A DNA stretch of 64,000 nt from Tetrapyrgos nigripes (taxonomy: Eukaryota > Basidiomycota > Agaricomycetes > Agaricales > Campanellaceae): positions 124,001 through 188,000 of the forward strand of contig JAACJM010000037.1 in the NCBI GenBank assembly GCA_013368315.1. Direction: 5' to 3'. The translations under genes were made by a program, and so were the position numbers. Shown piece after piece: positions 11,452-23,407 of the stretch (within the stretch, counting starts at the first letter, position 1; each line of letters opens with the position of its first letter). The notes beneath the pieces are model-generated. The model was not told where the DNA came from. It saw nothing but the letters and a program-made list of their open reading frames with translations, and did not search any database.

Positions 11452-12207
11452 TTGTGGATGAAGATGCGTGGAAATCGAAGACCACATGATGTGTAGTCAT
11501 AAAAAGAAGTGTCACCTGGTAACTAAGTACTGTAATTACCAGGGACAGGTAAACATGTAATGAAGGAGGTGTTTTTGACGGGTGTGAGTCAATCCGTCTC
11601 AAGGTTGCGTGAGAGGAGGGGTAGCCATGGAGACGCCTACCACTAAAGTGCCCAATGACGTCACGCGTCTCTACACGTGTATCACATTGTCCATCAGTAC
11701 AGTTTTGTGCAGCTCATGGAAGCACGGAAATTACTGCGATTGGCCGCGAAAAGAACACTTAATCGCCCTGGTAAGTGCCCCTGTAAGTACCAGCTCCTAT
11801 ATATGCGATCAAGTCGATAGGCAAAACTTCGCCTAAAGAGGCTGTAGGAAAAGGTCACTTTGGCTCAAAGATCCAGCTTTGTGCCATGTGGAAGACGGTC
11901 TAAACGGGCAGTATACAAAGAGGACAAGTGGACGAGGACCAGTCCAAATTTGGCTATTTCAACCACGTGGACTGAATTGGACGATCGAGGGCAAATACTT
12001 GGGCAAACAAATAAGTCGCTCTCTCTTTCATTCTTACCTTCACCACCCCGTCACCCCGTCCGGTCTTTCTTCTCCTCAAGTCGCCACGCCTTGCGTCAAA
12101 TATCTCTAGGCGTCATCTCCTCGTCTCTTCTTATCGCTTAAGACACTTACCGGCTACGTCTACGCTGGCTCTCCTTTTCCCGTACCTCCTCAGTCTCCGC
12201 ACTTATC
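11452..12207. promoter_or_regulatory. Divergent promoter region
   Basis: This lies between the SDR gene (minus) and the 12208 gene (plus). It contains CTGGTAA/TTACCAG words (about 11515-11545 and 11768-11795), a TATATATG at about 11800 and a pyrimidine-rich stretch at 12020-12190 typical of fungal transcription starts. The small open frames here are not supported as genes. Confidence 0.35.
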
Positions 12208-13201
12208 ATGTCGCAAATATCATCCAACTCTACCGAAGTACCTTCAATGGACTCTAAATCCACATATATTCCACCTCGCATGCGCAGAAAATGTTACAAA
12301 CTCGGATGCTCGATATCCGAAGCCGTTTTTACAAGTCCAGGCGAGGAGCTATCTTTAGACGCTAGTGGAAGTTCTACAGGAGAGAGAGCGGATCAGTTTG
12401 GAGAGAGGTGAGCATTATAGCCCTATGTATTATTTCATGCATTCTTATTGCCTTTCCGTCGTTCCTGTTCACCGTTCTCGCCAAAGTTTCAGGACTGCTG
12501 ATACCATAGTCAATGACTCAATCCACTCAACGACAACGTCTTCTGCCCATGCCTCTGCGTATTACACTCGTCTTCGCTCTGAAACTGCTTCCTCTTTACG
12601 AAAGCGAGGTCACAGTAGCGTGGATGATTCTGAAGACACGACTTCATCTAAACGCCAGAAACGCTCTACATCTCCATATACCTCTGACAGATATCGTCAG
12701 CGTCCTCCTTACCCTTCCCCTGGTCCGTCAAACGCATCATCTACACCAGTGACGCCTTCGCCTGAATCTAGCCGTCCCGTCGTGTCCAATCCTGAACCTC
12801 ATACGCACGGCGGAACATCCGAGTCGTCCTCTTCTTCTTCGTTAACCTCACCCGATTCATCTGCCAATTCAGACTCGGAGTCTTCTCCTCCATCCTCTTC
12901 CTCCTCCGTCCAAATCGACTTTGGCGCCATGTCCTTTGACGAAATCCTTCTCCACCACTCCCCCAAAAATGGGTCCACAACTGAACAATGCCACCGACGC
13001 GCAGCCCTCGAAGCCGATCCCTGGGTCGCGACATTCACGAAAACAAGTGTGACGTGTAGAGGTTGTGGTAAAACGTTGCAGATGGAGAAGAGAGGAAAGA
13101 GGTGGTATTATCCGAGTAATTGGATTAAGCATAGGGAGCAGAATAGTTGTGAAGGGATTAGGAAGGGGGTTTGGGCTGTTGGGAAGATGAAGGGGACGTA
13201 G
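12208..13201 (+). CDS. Disordered protein with C-terminal Cys/His motif
   Basis: Two exons (12208-12407 and 12493-13201) join in frame to 302 residues. About 230 residues are predicted by eye to be disordered: Ser/Thr/Pro-rich, with a basic KRQKRST patch that could act as a nuclear signal and long Ser runs (SESSSSSSLTSPDSS). The C-terminus is ordered: CRGCGKTLQMEKRGKRWYYP, then NWIKHREQNSC, a C-x2-C ... H-x6-C arrangement that looks like a small zinc-binding domain, with WYY aromatic core. Similar C-termini occur in Agaricomycete hypothetical proteins, from memory. The function is unknown; a DNA- or chromatin-related role is only a guess. Confidence 0.75.
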
Positions 13202-14089
13202 GGAGTGGAGAGCCAGGCGTGAAGTTGGGGAGGAGGTGGATTAAGGGTGGGGATATAGAGAATTCATGGAAGGTAGGGGTCGTATTATAACGATGAATGA
13301 TGAATGATTGGGTGTGGAAGAGGAGGATGAATATGGGACTTTGAAGGCCTCAATACTCTACGTTTCGTGATAGTCATTGTTTATCCTCTTCCATTCCGTC
13401 CATTCGGACGATAATCATCATAGGTTACACAGTAAGTACGTATAGTACGTAGGTATATGTAGGTGAATAATTGTATAATATGTCACGGTGTAGATAGTTA
13501 GGACATATGAAGTACATACATATATAGTACTACCAGAAGTACGCGTGGATTCAAAAGTGTCTCTATCTCGTTATCGATTTGTGGAGACTTCACGTAACAT
13601 TACAGGTGGCCTCGACGCAGGTCTAAAGATGCCACCTATAGTGGAGGATCCTTAAGGAATTGGGTCCTAAATTTTGAAAGAGAAGTACGGTTGACGTTGC
13701 CGCGAAAGTGAACCGTAAGACTCGTCGTTCATTATAAAGATTCGCCACGCAGACATTTTGCGAGAGGATAGCAGGTACTAGTAACGACTCGAGAAGCCTA
13801 TGTACTACTAGGAGCGCTCAGAGATTTTCTGAAAGCGACTCCGAAAGCAACTCCGAGATGATCATCATCAATGATACCACTCGGGAACCTTGGACCAGCT
13901 GAACGGTAGAAAAAACGGTTCAAATTTACAACGGACATGCCATTAGTATAATTCTACATGATTTCCTCAGGCTCCACGTCAGATTGGAAACAGATCTAAT
14001 CCGCAGGCCGCCTCATTTCATTGAAGCTACTACTACAGTGAGTGTGAACACATGAAAAAACCATTACTATATTGTCGGTTCCTCTACTA
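13202..14089. other. Intergenic with half of a dispersed duplication
   Basis: This is the 3' flank of the 12208 gene. The part at 13735-13870 (ATTATAAAG, GACATTTTGCGAG, CTCGAG, CCGAGATGAT) has a diverged direct copy at 16682-16832. No coding sequence is convincing. Confidence 0.4.
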
Positions 14090-15714
14090 CTAGTAATGAT
14101 AGTCTCTCGTCAAGTGTGTTTCCAGCTGTTCCAAGTCTCTGTACCGAGTATGACTCCTCAAGTCAGGTATACAGCTACTCCGAACATTGGTGGGATTCCT
14201 CATCAAGTTTTGACGAATATTCAGGTTGTATAAGAGCGTCAATGAATATATACGGCCGATGCAGTAGGCAAATATCAAGGTGACTTTCCAGGAGAGTCCA
14301 GTTGTTTGGATTTGGCCCAATTTTGTAGGAAGACAATGACATTATAATTAGTGAGGTGTACTGACGGTTTACAATGGGAAATAAAATCAAGACATACCAT
14401 TACTCTGGATATCAGCCAGAGAAGTTACCATAGCTAGTACTGCAGTCAGAGCGGTGAAAGAGCCGGTTTTGAGTGCGAGAGCTACTAGACGGCGAACAAG
14501 TCTATTTATTCGATGAAGAATGAATTCAGTTGCCAAGGTTGCAAATAGATGAATGCCAAGTACTCACTCCCTCGAAGACTTCAGCGTAGCATCGGGATCG
14601 GCGCACTGACTATAATAGAAGACCAACAGTAGAGCTATTAACAGGTCCGCCACCATTGCGGTTGATAACCACAAACTGTACATGTCATAAGTAGAAAGGT
14701 GATTGGGCTCGAAGAACGTGTACGGACGTGAACACAGGCGAGACCTTGCTCCGCGGGCATTTGGGACAGGCAGAAACGATTATGCTGCAATACAAGGCAC
14801 TTGCAAGCTTTATGCCAATTATGCCAACGGTACAATGACCCATAGTCAATAAGTTAATGACAGTTCAAACTCTTGAAGTTTGAGAAGAGACATACTGACA
14901 AGAGTATCACAAATCCTACGACACTTATCACCGCTTTTCTTCGCGTTCTTAATTGATCAAAAGTAGGTCAGCTAGCTTGTAAGACAGACAGAGTTGCAAC
15001 AAACTTACAAAGACCAATATCTGTACAACATGAATGCTTGCACAACCGCCGCAGAGATACCACTGGAAGCCAAGTATATACTTCTAGGCCTGCATGCCAC
15101 GCATTCCGAGCCAAAGGTCAACTTTAAAGTTGTTGAATGCTGTTTCATAATCTCACCATGTTAGCGTTTGCAAAGCACGTAAGTTTCCTGCGCAGTTGCC
15201 GTCCATCAGATTCATACATTGCGGTTCGCCGAAACAGACTGAGATCTACCTACCTTGAAAGGTGACAGCATTCTAAGTATCCAAATCCAACAATCAGGCA
15301 CTGGAACGCTGGTAGGATGCTACCACGCAACTCACAACATAAGTGTCGACACATGCCGCCACTGTCATAGCCGTATCACAGACAAGGGCAGCCACGACGG
15401 TTGTTCTGAAGAGAATCTTGTCGGTGTGGTAATGCTGAAAGTAATGGAAAGCCTGTTACAACGATCAAGGATAGGCTTCAGTCTTCGATATGATAGTTGT
15501 AGTCGTACACTGGCAAAGCCTAACAAGAGCCCAAGATTTTCACGTTAAACTGCTACTCACTTGGTCGATCACTAACACGTATAACATCAAATTCAACCAT
15601 GTTGCTATGAGTGTTGACCTGTTTCCAATGAGCATGCGCCAGGAATGAACATACGAGCATCGGATGTAGTAACACATACCCAACTACGTTGTGCAGATTA
15701 GGAGTGGCATCCAT
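14090..15714 (-). CDS. DUF6534-like multi-pass membrane protein
   Basis: The start is the ATG at 15714. Exons 15714-15680, 15618-15561, 15452-15336, 15272-15254, 15187-15157, 15089-15009 and 14947-14896 chain in phase. Later exons carry LWLSTAMVADLLIALLLVFY (about 14684-14577), LVRRLVALALKTGSFTALTA (about 14511-14396), and the last one ends at 14090. The pattern of about seven hydrophobic helices, a VGSTLIATWLNLMLY first helix, a GxFTALTA late helix and a closing LLYNLNIRQ motif matches the DUF6534/DUF6533-type membrane proteins expanded in Agaricomycetes, whose function is unknown. One exon around 14745-14807 could not be joined in phase with the next, so either my splice choice there is wrong or the gene has a small lesion. 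Confidence 0.72.
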
Positions 15715-15922
15715 GGCACGTACGGCGCGCTTCTAGGCCTCGTTCGCAGCGCTCAGGCTCGGCTTTTGTGCTGGAATTGGATAGGGAGCCTATGTAGGGG
15801 GAGAATAGTTGAGCCCAGACTGCAAGTTGTCCATCTATATATGAGTAACGTGTTAATGTTAGTAACACATTCAGTCCACTTTCAACAAGTACTCCACTGT
15901 CAATGGCTGTATTGAATACCTA

Positions 15923-16215
15923 CCAGAATGGTGTTTCCTTGATTCGGATGGATTGACAGCGGAGACGGACGATTTGCAGCGCATTCTTCGTCCCCGAGAC
16001 TGATTCCGAATATTCATTGTTCTGGTAAAGGGAGCACTCTTGCGGCAGGAGTATAACATCCCTTGCATATCAATAGCTACCAGTAAAAACCTACCAGGAG
16101 CAGTATGGTGTTTCCTCGATATGGATGCGTTGAAAAGCAGGAGGGGAACGCGTCCGACACAGCGCATGTATCTTATTCCAGATTGCTGTGGTGAAAAGAG
16201 CACTCAAGCATTGAG
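15923..16215. repeat. Diverged tandem duplication upstream of DUF6534 gene
   Basis: Two related blocks, 15923-16045 and 16094-16208, both begin CTACCAG.. then TGGTGTTTCCT, share a GCGCAT core and end AAGAGCACTC or a close variant. They lie 5' of the membrane protein gene and may be a duplicated promoter segment or decayed exons. Confidence 0.5.
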
Positions 16216-18470
16216 GTCTCTTGCAGCGAGCTAAGTAGTTGCTTCCAACTTCCAGAATACACTGCATGGTGTATATATACAGAGACCCAAAGCTGGACGC
16301 ACTAATTGCGCCGTACCTTGACGTTTACAGCTAGACGTTGCGATGCAGGCAGACCCGAACTGCGCAGATCGAGAAAACCACGCCCCCGGATTAAGGCTGG
16401 CTCTATGCGGGCGAGAGGAAGGGAATTTGAATGTAACCAAAGATGACGAAGCCAGCCGTCCAATGTATGTAAACTGATCTCGGCGTTTCATTCTGCTTCT
16501 GCAGGGTCGAGACCCGAGACGGATTCATCTCCATGAAGCGATGGTAGATTTGAATGTCTTTTTCCACGAAAGATTCGCGGATGTGCCAGGTATGGAATGA
16601 GAGAGAGAGAGAAATAACCCCGAGGCGCTCGCTCGTTAAGCGCTCCGATTTTGACTCCGAGTGGAGTAGGAGGAGGATGGGTATATAATCACGCCAGCAG
16701 CCCAGTACGCGCCAAGACTTGCAGAGCTGACATTTTGCGAGAAAATACCAGTAGACTCGAGGGCACCTAGACTCAGAGCGCCCAGGACTGCCTGAAAGGG
16801 TACCACCAGGGTGCTACGAATCCGAGATGATGTTCATCTCGAAACACAGTCAGGGTATGAAGGCTTCGTCGGCCACCGCTTCGCATAGCAATAGCGAGGC
16901 CCTTATTTGATTAGTACATTTCCCCCTAAAAATCAAAGGTTTGATAGTTGTATACCTAGATAGGATTTGCATACGTTGAGCTTCATTGGCGCGAGGATGA
17001 TGATGGTAGAGGACAACAGCGGTTGTCAAGGAGGCATGGCCTGACGGCAAACGCCGGGATCGGCTTCGGGTGCAACGAAAGACCGGATGCCGACATATCC
17101 AAATTGCAGAAGCCTGGAGGCTGGACCCCACAGTTTACACCAGATTTGGGCCTACAAACTGCGCCGACAGTACCAACAACAATGGAAGAAGTAAACAAGT
17201 GTTATCCTCAATTCTATCACAAAACCGACAAAGCCCCCGCTCCATATTCCTCATACTAACATCGCCACAGGAAGACCGTCCAATTTACATCGAACGACTC
17301 GGGTTCCTCGACATATATATTTGCCATCGGTCTCCGAAGCCTTGACTTTAATTTGATGAGTGCGGCGGCGGGCTCGGAACCCGAGCACATGCTTTTCTAT
17401 TCTTTGGTTCTCTTTTTGTCTGCGGTTGAATTCCCTGAGCTCGTCTTTCAATCATTCTTCATTTCTCCATTGCCACAGTATTCATTTTCTTGGTCACAGG
17501 TTTCCGAGACTCTCCAATACCTCCATTACTCAGGATCAAGGATCAAGCTTTCCGTCGTTCATTCGTGATTTGACGTGACTAGCCAGGAGCCACAGCTCCA
17601 TTCTTCAGCAAGTACTGACCAAGGAGTCTTACACGGATAGCCTCTTCAGGTCAGATTCAAGTAAGTTTTATTATATTTAATCATCTCGGTTTTACAGGGG
17701 TGTACGACTTGCAGCTGTACCAGTATAAGGCCTTAAAATCGAACACTGCTTCAAGTTTAACTGCACAAGTTCTCTCTTCTGTTCTGAGACCAGTCAAGGT
17801 GACTGAACCTAGATTCACTGAAACAGTACAGTAATATCCTCAACCACTTTACAAAATCCATGATGGTGTTAATGTGTACAATCAATGTAGTCTACTTATA
17901 CTTGGTAAAACTGGAATGAAAGTGTGAATGATATTAAATAAGGATCAAAGGATAGAACAGTGATATGAATTTCTGATCTCGGGCTTGGATAAATAAAAAA
18001 GAAAATGCGAAAGAAAGAGAGCTGAAGGAGGAAGGAGGGAGGTTGGAAGCCTGCTTTTGTTTGAGTACGTTGACGCTATCCTTTTTCCTATTATTATGTG
18101 CTAGTCTCTAAGCTTTAATCCTGAGACCTACACGCTCTGACGTTCTGGGTTGGGTCATGTGTACGTACGAGTGTCAGCTTGTTTCAATTTGACGATTCAA
18201 TCAACTGACAGTCACGATCCTATGTAAATGCGAGTCCCAATATCAACATTGTCCTCGGGTCCATAAATATTAATACGATTCTAATCGCTTGATACACTCG
18301 TCCATCTGGAATGGGTTAAGTTGCAGTCCATTCCGATCCATCGTCGTTCCACTGCACGATTAGACTATATTAAATATATATCTTTAACCACGAGTATATT
18401 ACCATCTCGAGGAGTTCCCCCTCTAGGACTACGGAAACATACTAATCATCCCCCCCCCACTCAATCCCGA
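16216..18470. other. Long intergenic stretch with repeat fragments
   Basis: No gene is supported over 2.2 kb. It contains the second copy of a promoter-like duplication (16682-16832, with TATATAA at 16682), a GA microsatellite at 16600-16613, a fragment of a dispersed repeat at 17020-17120 (GGTTGTCAAGGAGGC ... GACCGGATGCC), and a C10 tract at 18448-18457. Confidence 0.45.
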
Positions 18471-20087
18471 TTAATTATTCAACTTGAAAACCTTAATCGC
18501 CGTCTTCCTCTTCAAAGCCAACAACTCCTCCGGAGTCAACGCATTCCCTCCTCCCTTACCCCCATTTCCGCCTTTGCCACCACCTAAACTATTAACCCAT
18601 CCACTCGCGTCCTCCATCGTATCAAAAGGATAGTCTACTGAAAACATGATTCTATCTAAACCGATTTGAGATTTATGATACAGTAGGAGGGAAGTATCGA
18701 AATCCCCTGAAGTCGTTGAGTAAAGATTAGTGTGCCAATAGGACCGGACGGTTTGCTTCATGGGGAGGCCGATGGAGCGTTGGGCGTCGAGACCTGTAAA
18801 CAAGGGAGAGAGAGGGGGGGCACGGTGGTGGTTTTGCAGGGAGGAGACGGAATTGCAGTTATGAGAGGGTGAAAGGAGAGTGGAGAAGCATACATAGAAC
18901 GCGATGAGAATATTGGAAAGATTGATATGGATTTTGCACTTACGACTATCGATACGGAACAAATCCGAGGGTACACGTTCTCCCATGTGTCCTACAATCA
19001 CTTTCAAAGTGGGGAAGCGACTGTACGAATAAGAAGAGAAGTAAGTCAAAATCTTCAAAAATCAAGTACTGAGATCAAGTACTCACTCAAACACCCCGTT
19101 CGTACACAACCCCAATACATGCGTCGACAATGTCGCTTGGAACTCTTGAGATGCGCCGATAAGGAATGGAGCGTGGCTATAACTGAGGTTTAAGATAATG
19201 GGGATATTAACCCTAGGATGGAAGTATACAGGAACGTCGAGATCCGTAACCATTTTCCAGAATGGGTCAAATTGGGGGGTGTCGTAGAATATCAGGGTAT
19301 CTGCATCCAGGGGAAATAGCGTATAACGTGGTAAGCGTAAGTAAAGGTCGTGATGGAAAGTATAGAGGCAATGAACTTGTAATACTAACCATTATTCGCC
19401 CCAGCCTGTTGATAATCATTCACCAACGCCCCCAAAAAGCCCAATTCCTTCACCGTCCTATTCAACTCTTGGGCAGCTTCGACTGGATCATGCATCGACA
19501 AAGCGGCTAGAGCACCAAATCGAAGTGTATTGTTGGAGATTTGAGATGCGAGCTCATTGTTGAGAGATTTAGCGGTGCTTGCTGCCAGAGAGGGGGAGGA
19601 GATGCCTTGGATGCAAGGGGTTACGCAGGAGAGGATCATCTAGAGGAGGAAGGTGGGGGAACAGAAGGGGGGAAGGAGGGGGTAGTGAGAAAGAATGAGC
19701 AGACGAAGGGGGGAGTCGTAGTAAGTACTCACGAAATCAATCCCATTCGCGTCCATCTTCTTAAGACGCTGATTGTGGACGTCTATGATATCGGCGCGGA
19801 TTTGGACGAGAGCTTCTGGGCTTCTGTTAAAGTTCAAAAGAGGTGATGTGATCGGTGATGTGATCGGTAACGTAAGTCAAGCTTCAGCTAAATTGAAGAG
19901 TAACTCGTAGTAGTAAAAAGTAAACGCACGCTCCACCCAAAGGACCTACAATCTCTGGTGTACCCCAGCTTTCTTCGAAAGCAATTGTACCGCGGCCAGT
20001 GTCGTTCCATTTTCGACGAGCCAAACAAGGAGTGGTTATGAGAGATATGGATGTAAGGAGTGCTAAACTCGATGGTACGAGTCTCAT
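18471..20087 (-). CDS. Secreted-looking decarboxylase of the amidohydrolase superfamily
   Basis: Six exons (20087-19930, 19823-19733, 19639-19390, 19300-19087, 19020-18944, 18793-18471) join in phase to 370 residues. Motifs match the 2,3-dihydroxybenzoate / gamma-resorcylate decarboxylase branch of Amidohydro_2: AFEESWGTPE near the start (metal Glu; the E-x-H/A position is Ser here), YFHPR (metal His), GHMGER (catalytic His and Glu), YSTTSG and FSVDYPF (metal Asp). Known enzymes perform metal-dependent non-oxidative (de)carboxylation of phenolic acids. Unlike cytosolic family members, this one starts with a clear signal peptide (SLALLTSISLITTPCLA). A Gly/Lys-rich insert (GGGKGGNGGKGGG) lies near the C-terminus. 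The substrate is not readable from sequence. Confidence 0.9.
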
Positions 20088-20872
20088 GATGACGGTAAGA
20101 GTCTGAAGAAAAATGGGGAAAAGGAAGGAAGGAAGGAAGGATACTCTATCAATTCAGGAGACGGTGCTTTAAGTATAGCTCACACTGGAGACGACTATGG
20201 CCGACTAGATCCACTTAGGTACATTTTCAACGTAGCGCAACGGACAGGGGGTGACACTGGCAGGATGGATGTCTGGTACTTAGCTGGAGTCGGAAACGAA
20301 TACATTACTGGTACTATGTAGAACGAAAACCAGCTATTTTTCATTATCTCGACGACGGTGATGGCTAGAAGAATACAGCATCAACGCCATTCTAAGTGGT
20401 TTATCCATTCTTGAGCATATGAGTTCACTTGTGCCTTGAAAGAAGGCGTATGCTAACAACCAGTGAAGAATACAGCATCGACGCCAGTGCCAATGCCATT
20501 CTAGGTGGTTTATCCATTTTTGAGCATATGAGTTCACTTGTGCCTTGAAAGAAGGTGTATGGATACTAATGAGCAGTGAGTGTCGTTGATTTATAGGGTT
20601 AGTACACACATGTGATAGTTCGATGTCTGTCTGTACAATCTGCATGCCGTGCACTTGTAAACCAGTAGCTGGTTATTGGAAGCTACATTTTGACATAATT
20701 ACAACGGTCGTACAGTGACTCTTCTCATCCAGAGTGCAATCTAGTGCAACTCAAATGCCTTCATTTGACGGTCGAAAGACGGACATGAAAGTTAGGAGAA
20801 AACATTAAAGCGTGAGAAAGAATGAGCCTGCCCTAAACGACGGAGCCGACCACAATTTGATGCCGTATTGGT
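20088..20872. other. Intergenic
   Basis: This is the upstream region of the decarboxylase. It contains a GGAA tetranucleotide run (about 20118-20140) and the tandem duplication described separately. No gene is seen. Confidence 0.45.
20368..20562. repeat. Two-copy tandem repeat, about 97 bp
   Basis: The block starting GAAGAATACAGCATC at 20368 is repeated from 20465, including TGGTTTATCCATT, TGAGCATATGAGTTCACTTG and TGCCTTGAAAGAAGG. The second copy carries a short GCCAGTGCCAAT insertion. Confidence 0.85.
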
Positions 20873-22443
20873 GTCCTATACACATGGGTCACAGAGCACT
20901 CTGTCTACCGCTTCCACGAGGTCTATAGGGAACAGCGCTCTTCAACAGCCATCTCTACCTACGACCACCAAATCTATCCGTATTGTCGCAGAGCTTCGTC
21001 GCAATTCTCAATCTCCAAACCACCAATGGGAAGAACTAGCCCTAGTACTACACCGCACACTGTACATTCTCGACATGCCCAATGTCCATCAACCGCCGAT
21101 TTCCGCCAGGACCTCTTCCTAGGTCCTACACTTGCTAGGCCCCTACGCCCTTCCCTAGTTCGATGAGTCATCGGCTTTCAGGAATCTTGAAGCTGCAGTG
21201 CCGCATCCAGGATATATGCTCATATATGGACGTCTGGGCTATATGCGGACATCGTCGTTTGGTATGCCACCGGCGATTGCGTAGCCTGGTGGTCAAGGCA
21301 AGGCATGGTGCCAGGAGAGGAGGTGGTTGGAAAATGTAGACTCGGAGGGAGAGGCTTGCGATGTGGGGCCTGGGACGGGGAACAGAGGATGTGGTGGAGG
21401 TAGGATAGAGGAAGGAAGAACATTTAACGGGAACATAAACAAATTCTGGACTTTTTGAGGAACAGGCGCGCTCTCTTTTGTTTCTCCTTGTACATCTTTC
21501 AGTGCTGATTATATCCTCCAGGACTACCGCACTGACATATACACCCATGTCCACCCAACCCTCGACGCTCCTCTCCCATTATACCTCGTCCCTACATCAA
21601 CTTTCAGCAACCGTTCTTCGGTCTCTAGCCTACTACCTGTCTCAGTGGACCTCCCCACTGTTATCTCTCGCCAGATCTCATCTTTCATTATGACAAGCAG
21701 CAGCGCCCCCTACATCTCATTTATTCTATCTCTTTTCCTGTGGAAAAGTTGGAATTCAGGGAGTCGGGAAGGGGAGAATACTAGTCTTGAATATGATGAC
21801 TACGTACTCTGAAGACTCGCTCAGAACCTACCAAAGCCTCCTAGTCCTTCGCTATTCTTCTTTCCCCCCTCTCCGTACCCCCTCTCTCTTTACAGTAAGA
21901 GACGTGCGAGCGTAGCCCACCACCCTTTCTTCGTCTTTTCATTCCTCTTCACACCGCCTCCTTCACTATCTCCCATCCTCTTGAGTCTCACGGTTGCACT
22001 TCACTCGGGCTCCAATCTACTCTTCCAACCCTACCCTCGGTCTTGGTCCACTATTGCTATGTTTCCGAGTCAACCTTACCGTTCTATCCCTCCCTCCCTC
22101 CTCCAGTCATTTTTACCTGGCGGTTGATGGAGGCCCGAGTTGATGTCAATGGTCATTGACTCAATGCCGCCCTTTTAAGCAGAAGCTGGAGACTGGTGGC
22201 GGTCTGAAGCACTGTAGGCGATGTGCTGGGTGACCACTGACGATGGAGGATTGGATGAATGTTCTCTGTACTAGTGCTATTTCTGAGCCTGCGGCGAAGT
22301 ACTGATGTAGGGACCTGGGAATCAGGATATATATCGAGACGATATCTCTAGCGCTATTATTGCCTCTGAAGTGCGAATACCTTCTTCCGTGGCTCTACCC
22401 CAAATCAGTCTTCTGCATCAAGAAGACTGTTGGCCTGATATTG
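20873..22443 (+). repeat. Dispersed 1.6-kb repeat, copy 1
   Basis: This stretch matches 27254-28848 along its full length in the same direction (shared landmarks: GAGCACTCTG, CAAACCACCAATGGGAAGAA, GCTTTCAGGAATCT, TGACTCA...GCCGCCCTTTTAAGC, CAGTCTTCTGCATCAAGAAG) and 33105-33835 in inverted orientation with an internal deletion. No long conserved frame, terminal repeat or target duplication is recognised, so the element class is unknown. It may be a non-autonomous retroelement or a segmental duplication. Confidence 0.75.
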
Positions 22444-22584
22444 GACCCGCAAGAGCCCGATCACCGCATGTCATTCGGACTATTCGGTGAAATCTCTTCT
22501 CAAGCTGTCAACAGCCTGAGAATCGACTCGACAACTTCACCCCAACGAATGCCTTCACTACAAATCTCAGCTATCCATTCACAA

Positions 22585-22740
22585 AATGGAGACAAGACTT
22601 TTAATTACATCGTCTTCAGAGCAGGCATGGCTGGCTTCATCGTCGCTACACGATTCGCAGAAGATCCCAAGCACTTAGTCGCTTTTAAGGACGCTGGAAG
22701 AGGTATATCGTCTATGCCTGAAGCTTCTATTCCCGGTATG
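22585..22740 (+). pseudogene. GMC oxidoreductase N-terminal scrap
   Basis: The frame reads DKTFNYIVFRAGMAGFIVAT then RFAEDP and DAGR, a decayed version of the FAD-binding start of glucose-methanol-choline oxidoreductases (normally DYIIVGGGTAGL..ASRLSEDP..LEAGR). The glycine triplet is destroyed (FRAGMAG). It then breaks up: fragments possibly related to NSAQPTEWG occur near 22830, but no chain of exons can be built. It lies directly after repeat copy 1. Confidence 0.55.
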
Positions 22741-23407
22741 TCCTGCCATCTGAGTTATAGGCTGAAACTTTCTCCCATCACTGCTATAATATGATCTCGC
22801 ACAGCGTTTTGCTTCAAGAACTCAGCGCAACCCACAGAATGGGGCTAACTGCAGACGTATCTTGCTTTCAAGATGGAACCAGTGACTCAATTCGTTTTCT
22901 GCTATATTCAATCAGTTTCGGGGTAAAGGAGTGGAGCTATTAGTGGATCATCTGTTGTAAGTGAACCCACTGAAAACTCAGTACGGATACTTATCTCGAT
23001 CTCTTCTCACTGCTGAACACTGGAATACAATTCGGATGGTAAGTTCGAAGCGCTTCTGACGTGGAATGAGACGGTAAAAAAAGCATCCCAATAACCAGTT
23101 TATCGCTCTCACACAGTCACAGATTTCTTGCTGCTCTTAGTCTGAACAAGTCATCGTCACTAATGCCGACGCTGCGAGTCGGCAGCAAGCACCTCCGCAA
23201 ATATTCTCCGTCCAGCTTTCGTCGACTCCAAAAGTACACGTCAACGCCTTCATTGCTTTTGTAGATTGGTTGTTCATATTAAAGGAAAATCGGCCAGCGG
23301 ATCACAAAATGTCCAATCAGTCAATGGTTTTTATGATAAGGTTTGAGAGATACGTGCACAGTGGCCCCTTCAGGACCCGGGATAGATACAGTTATTATTA
23401 TTCTTTC

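Noticed and set aside
17023..17345. Possible small gene (frames of 78 and 91 codons)
   Set aside because: The first half lies in a dispersed repeat also present at 29663-29720 and no protein family fits.
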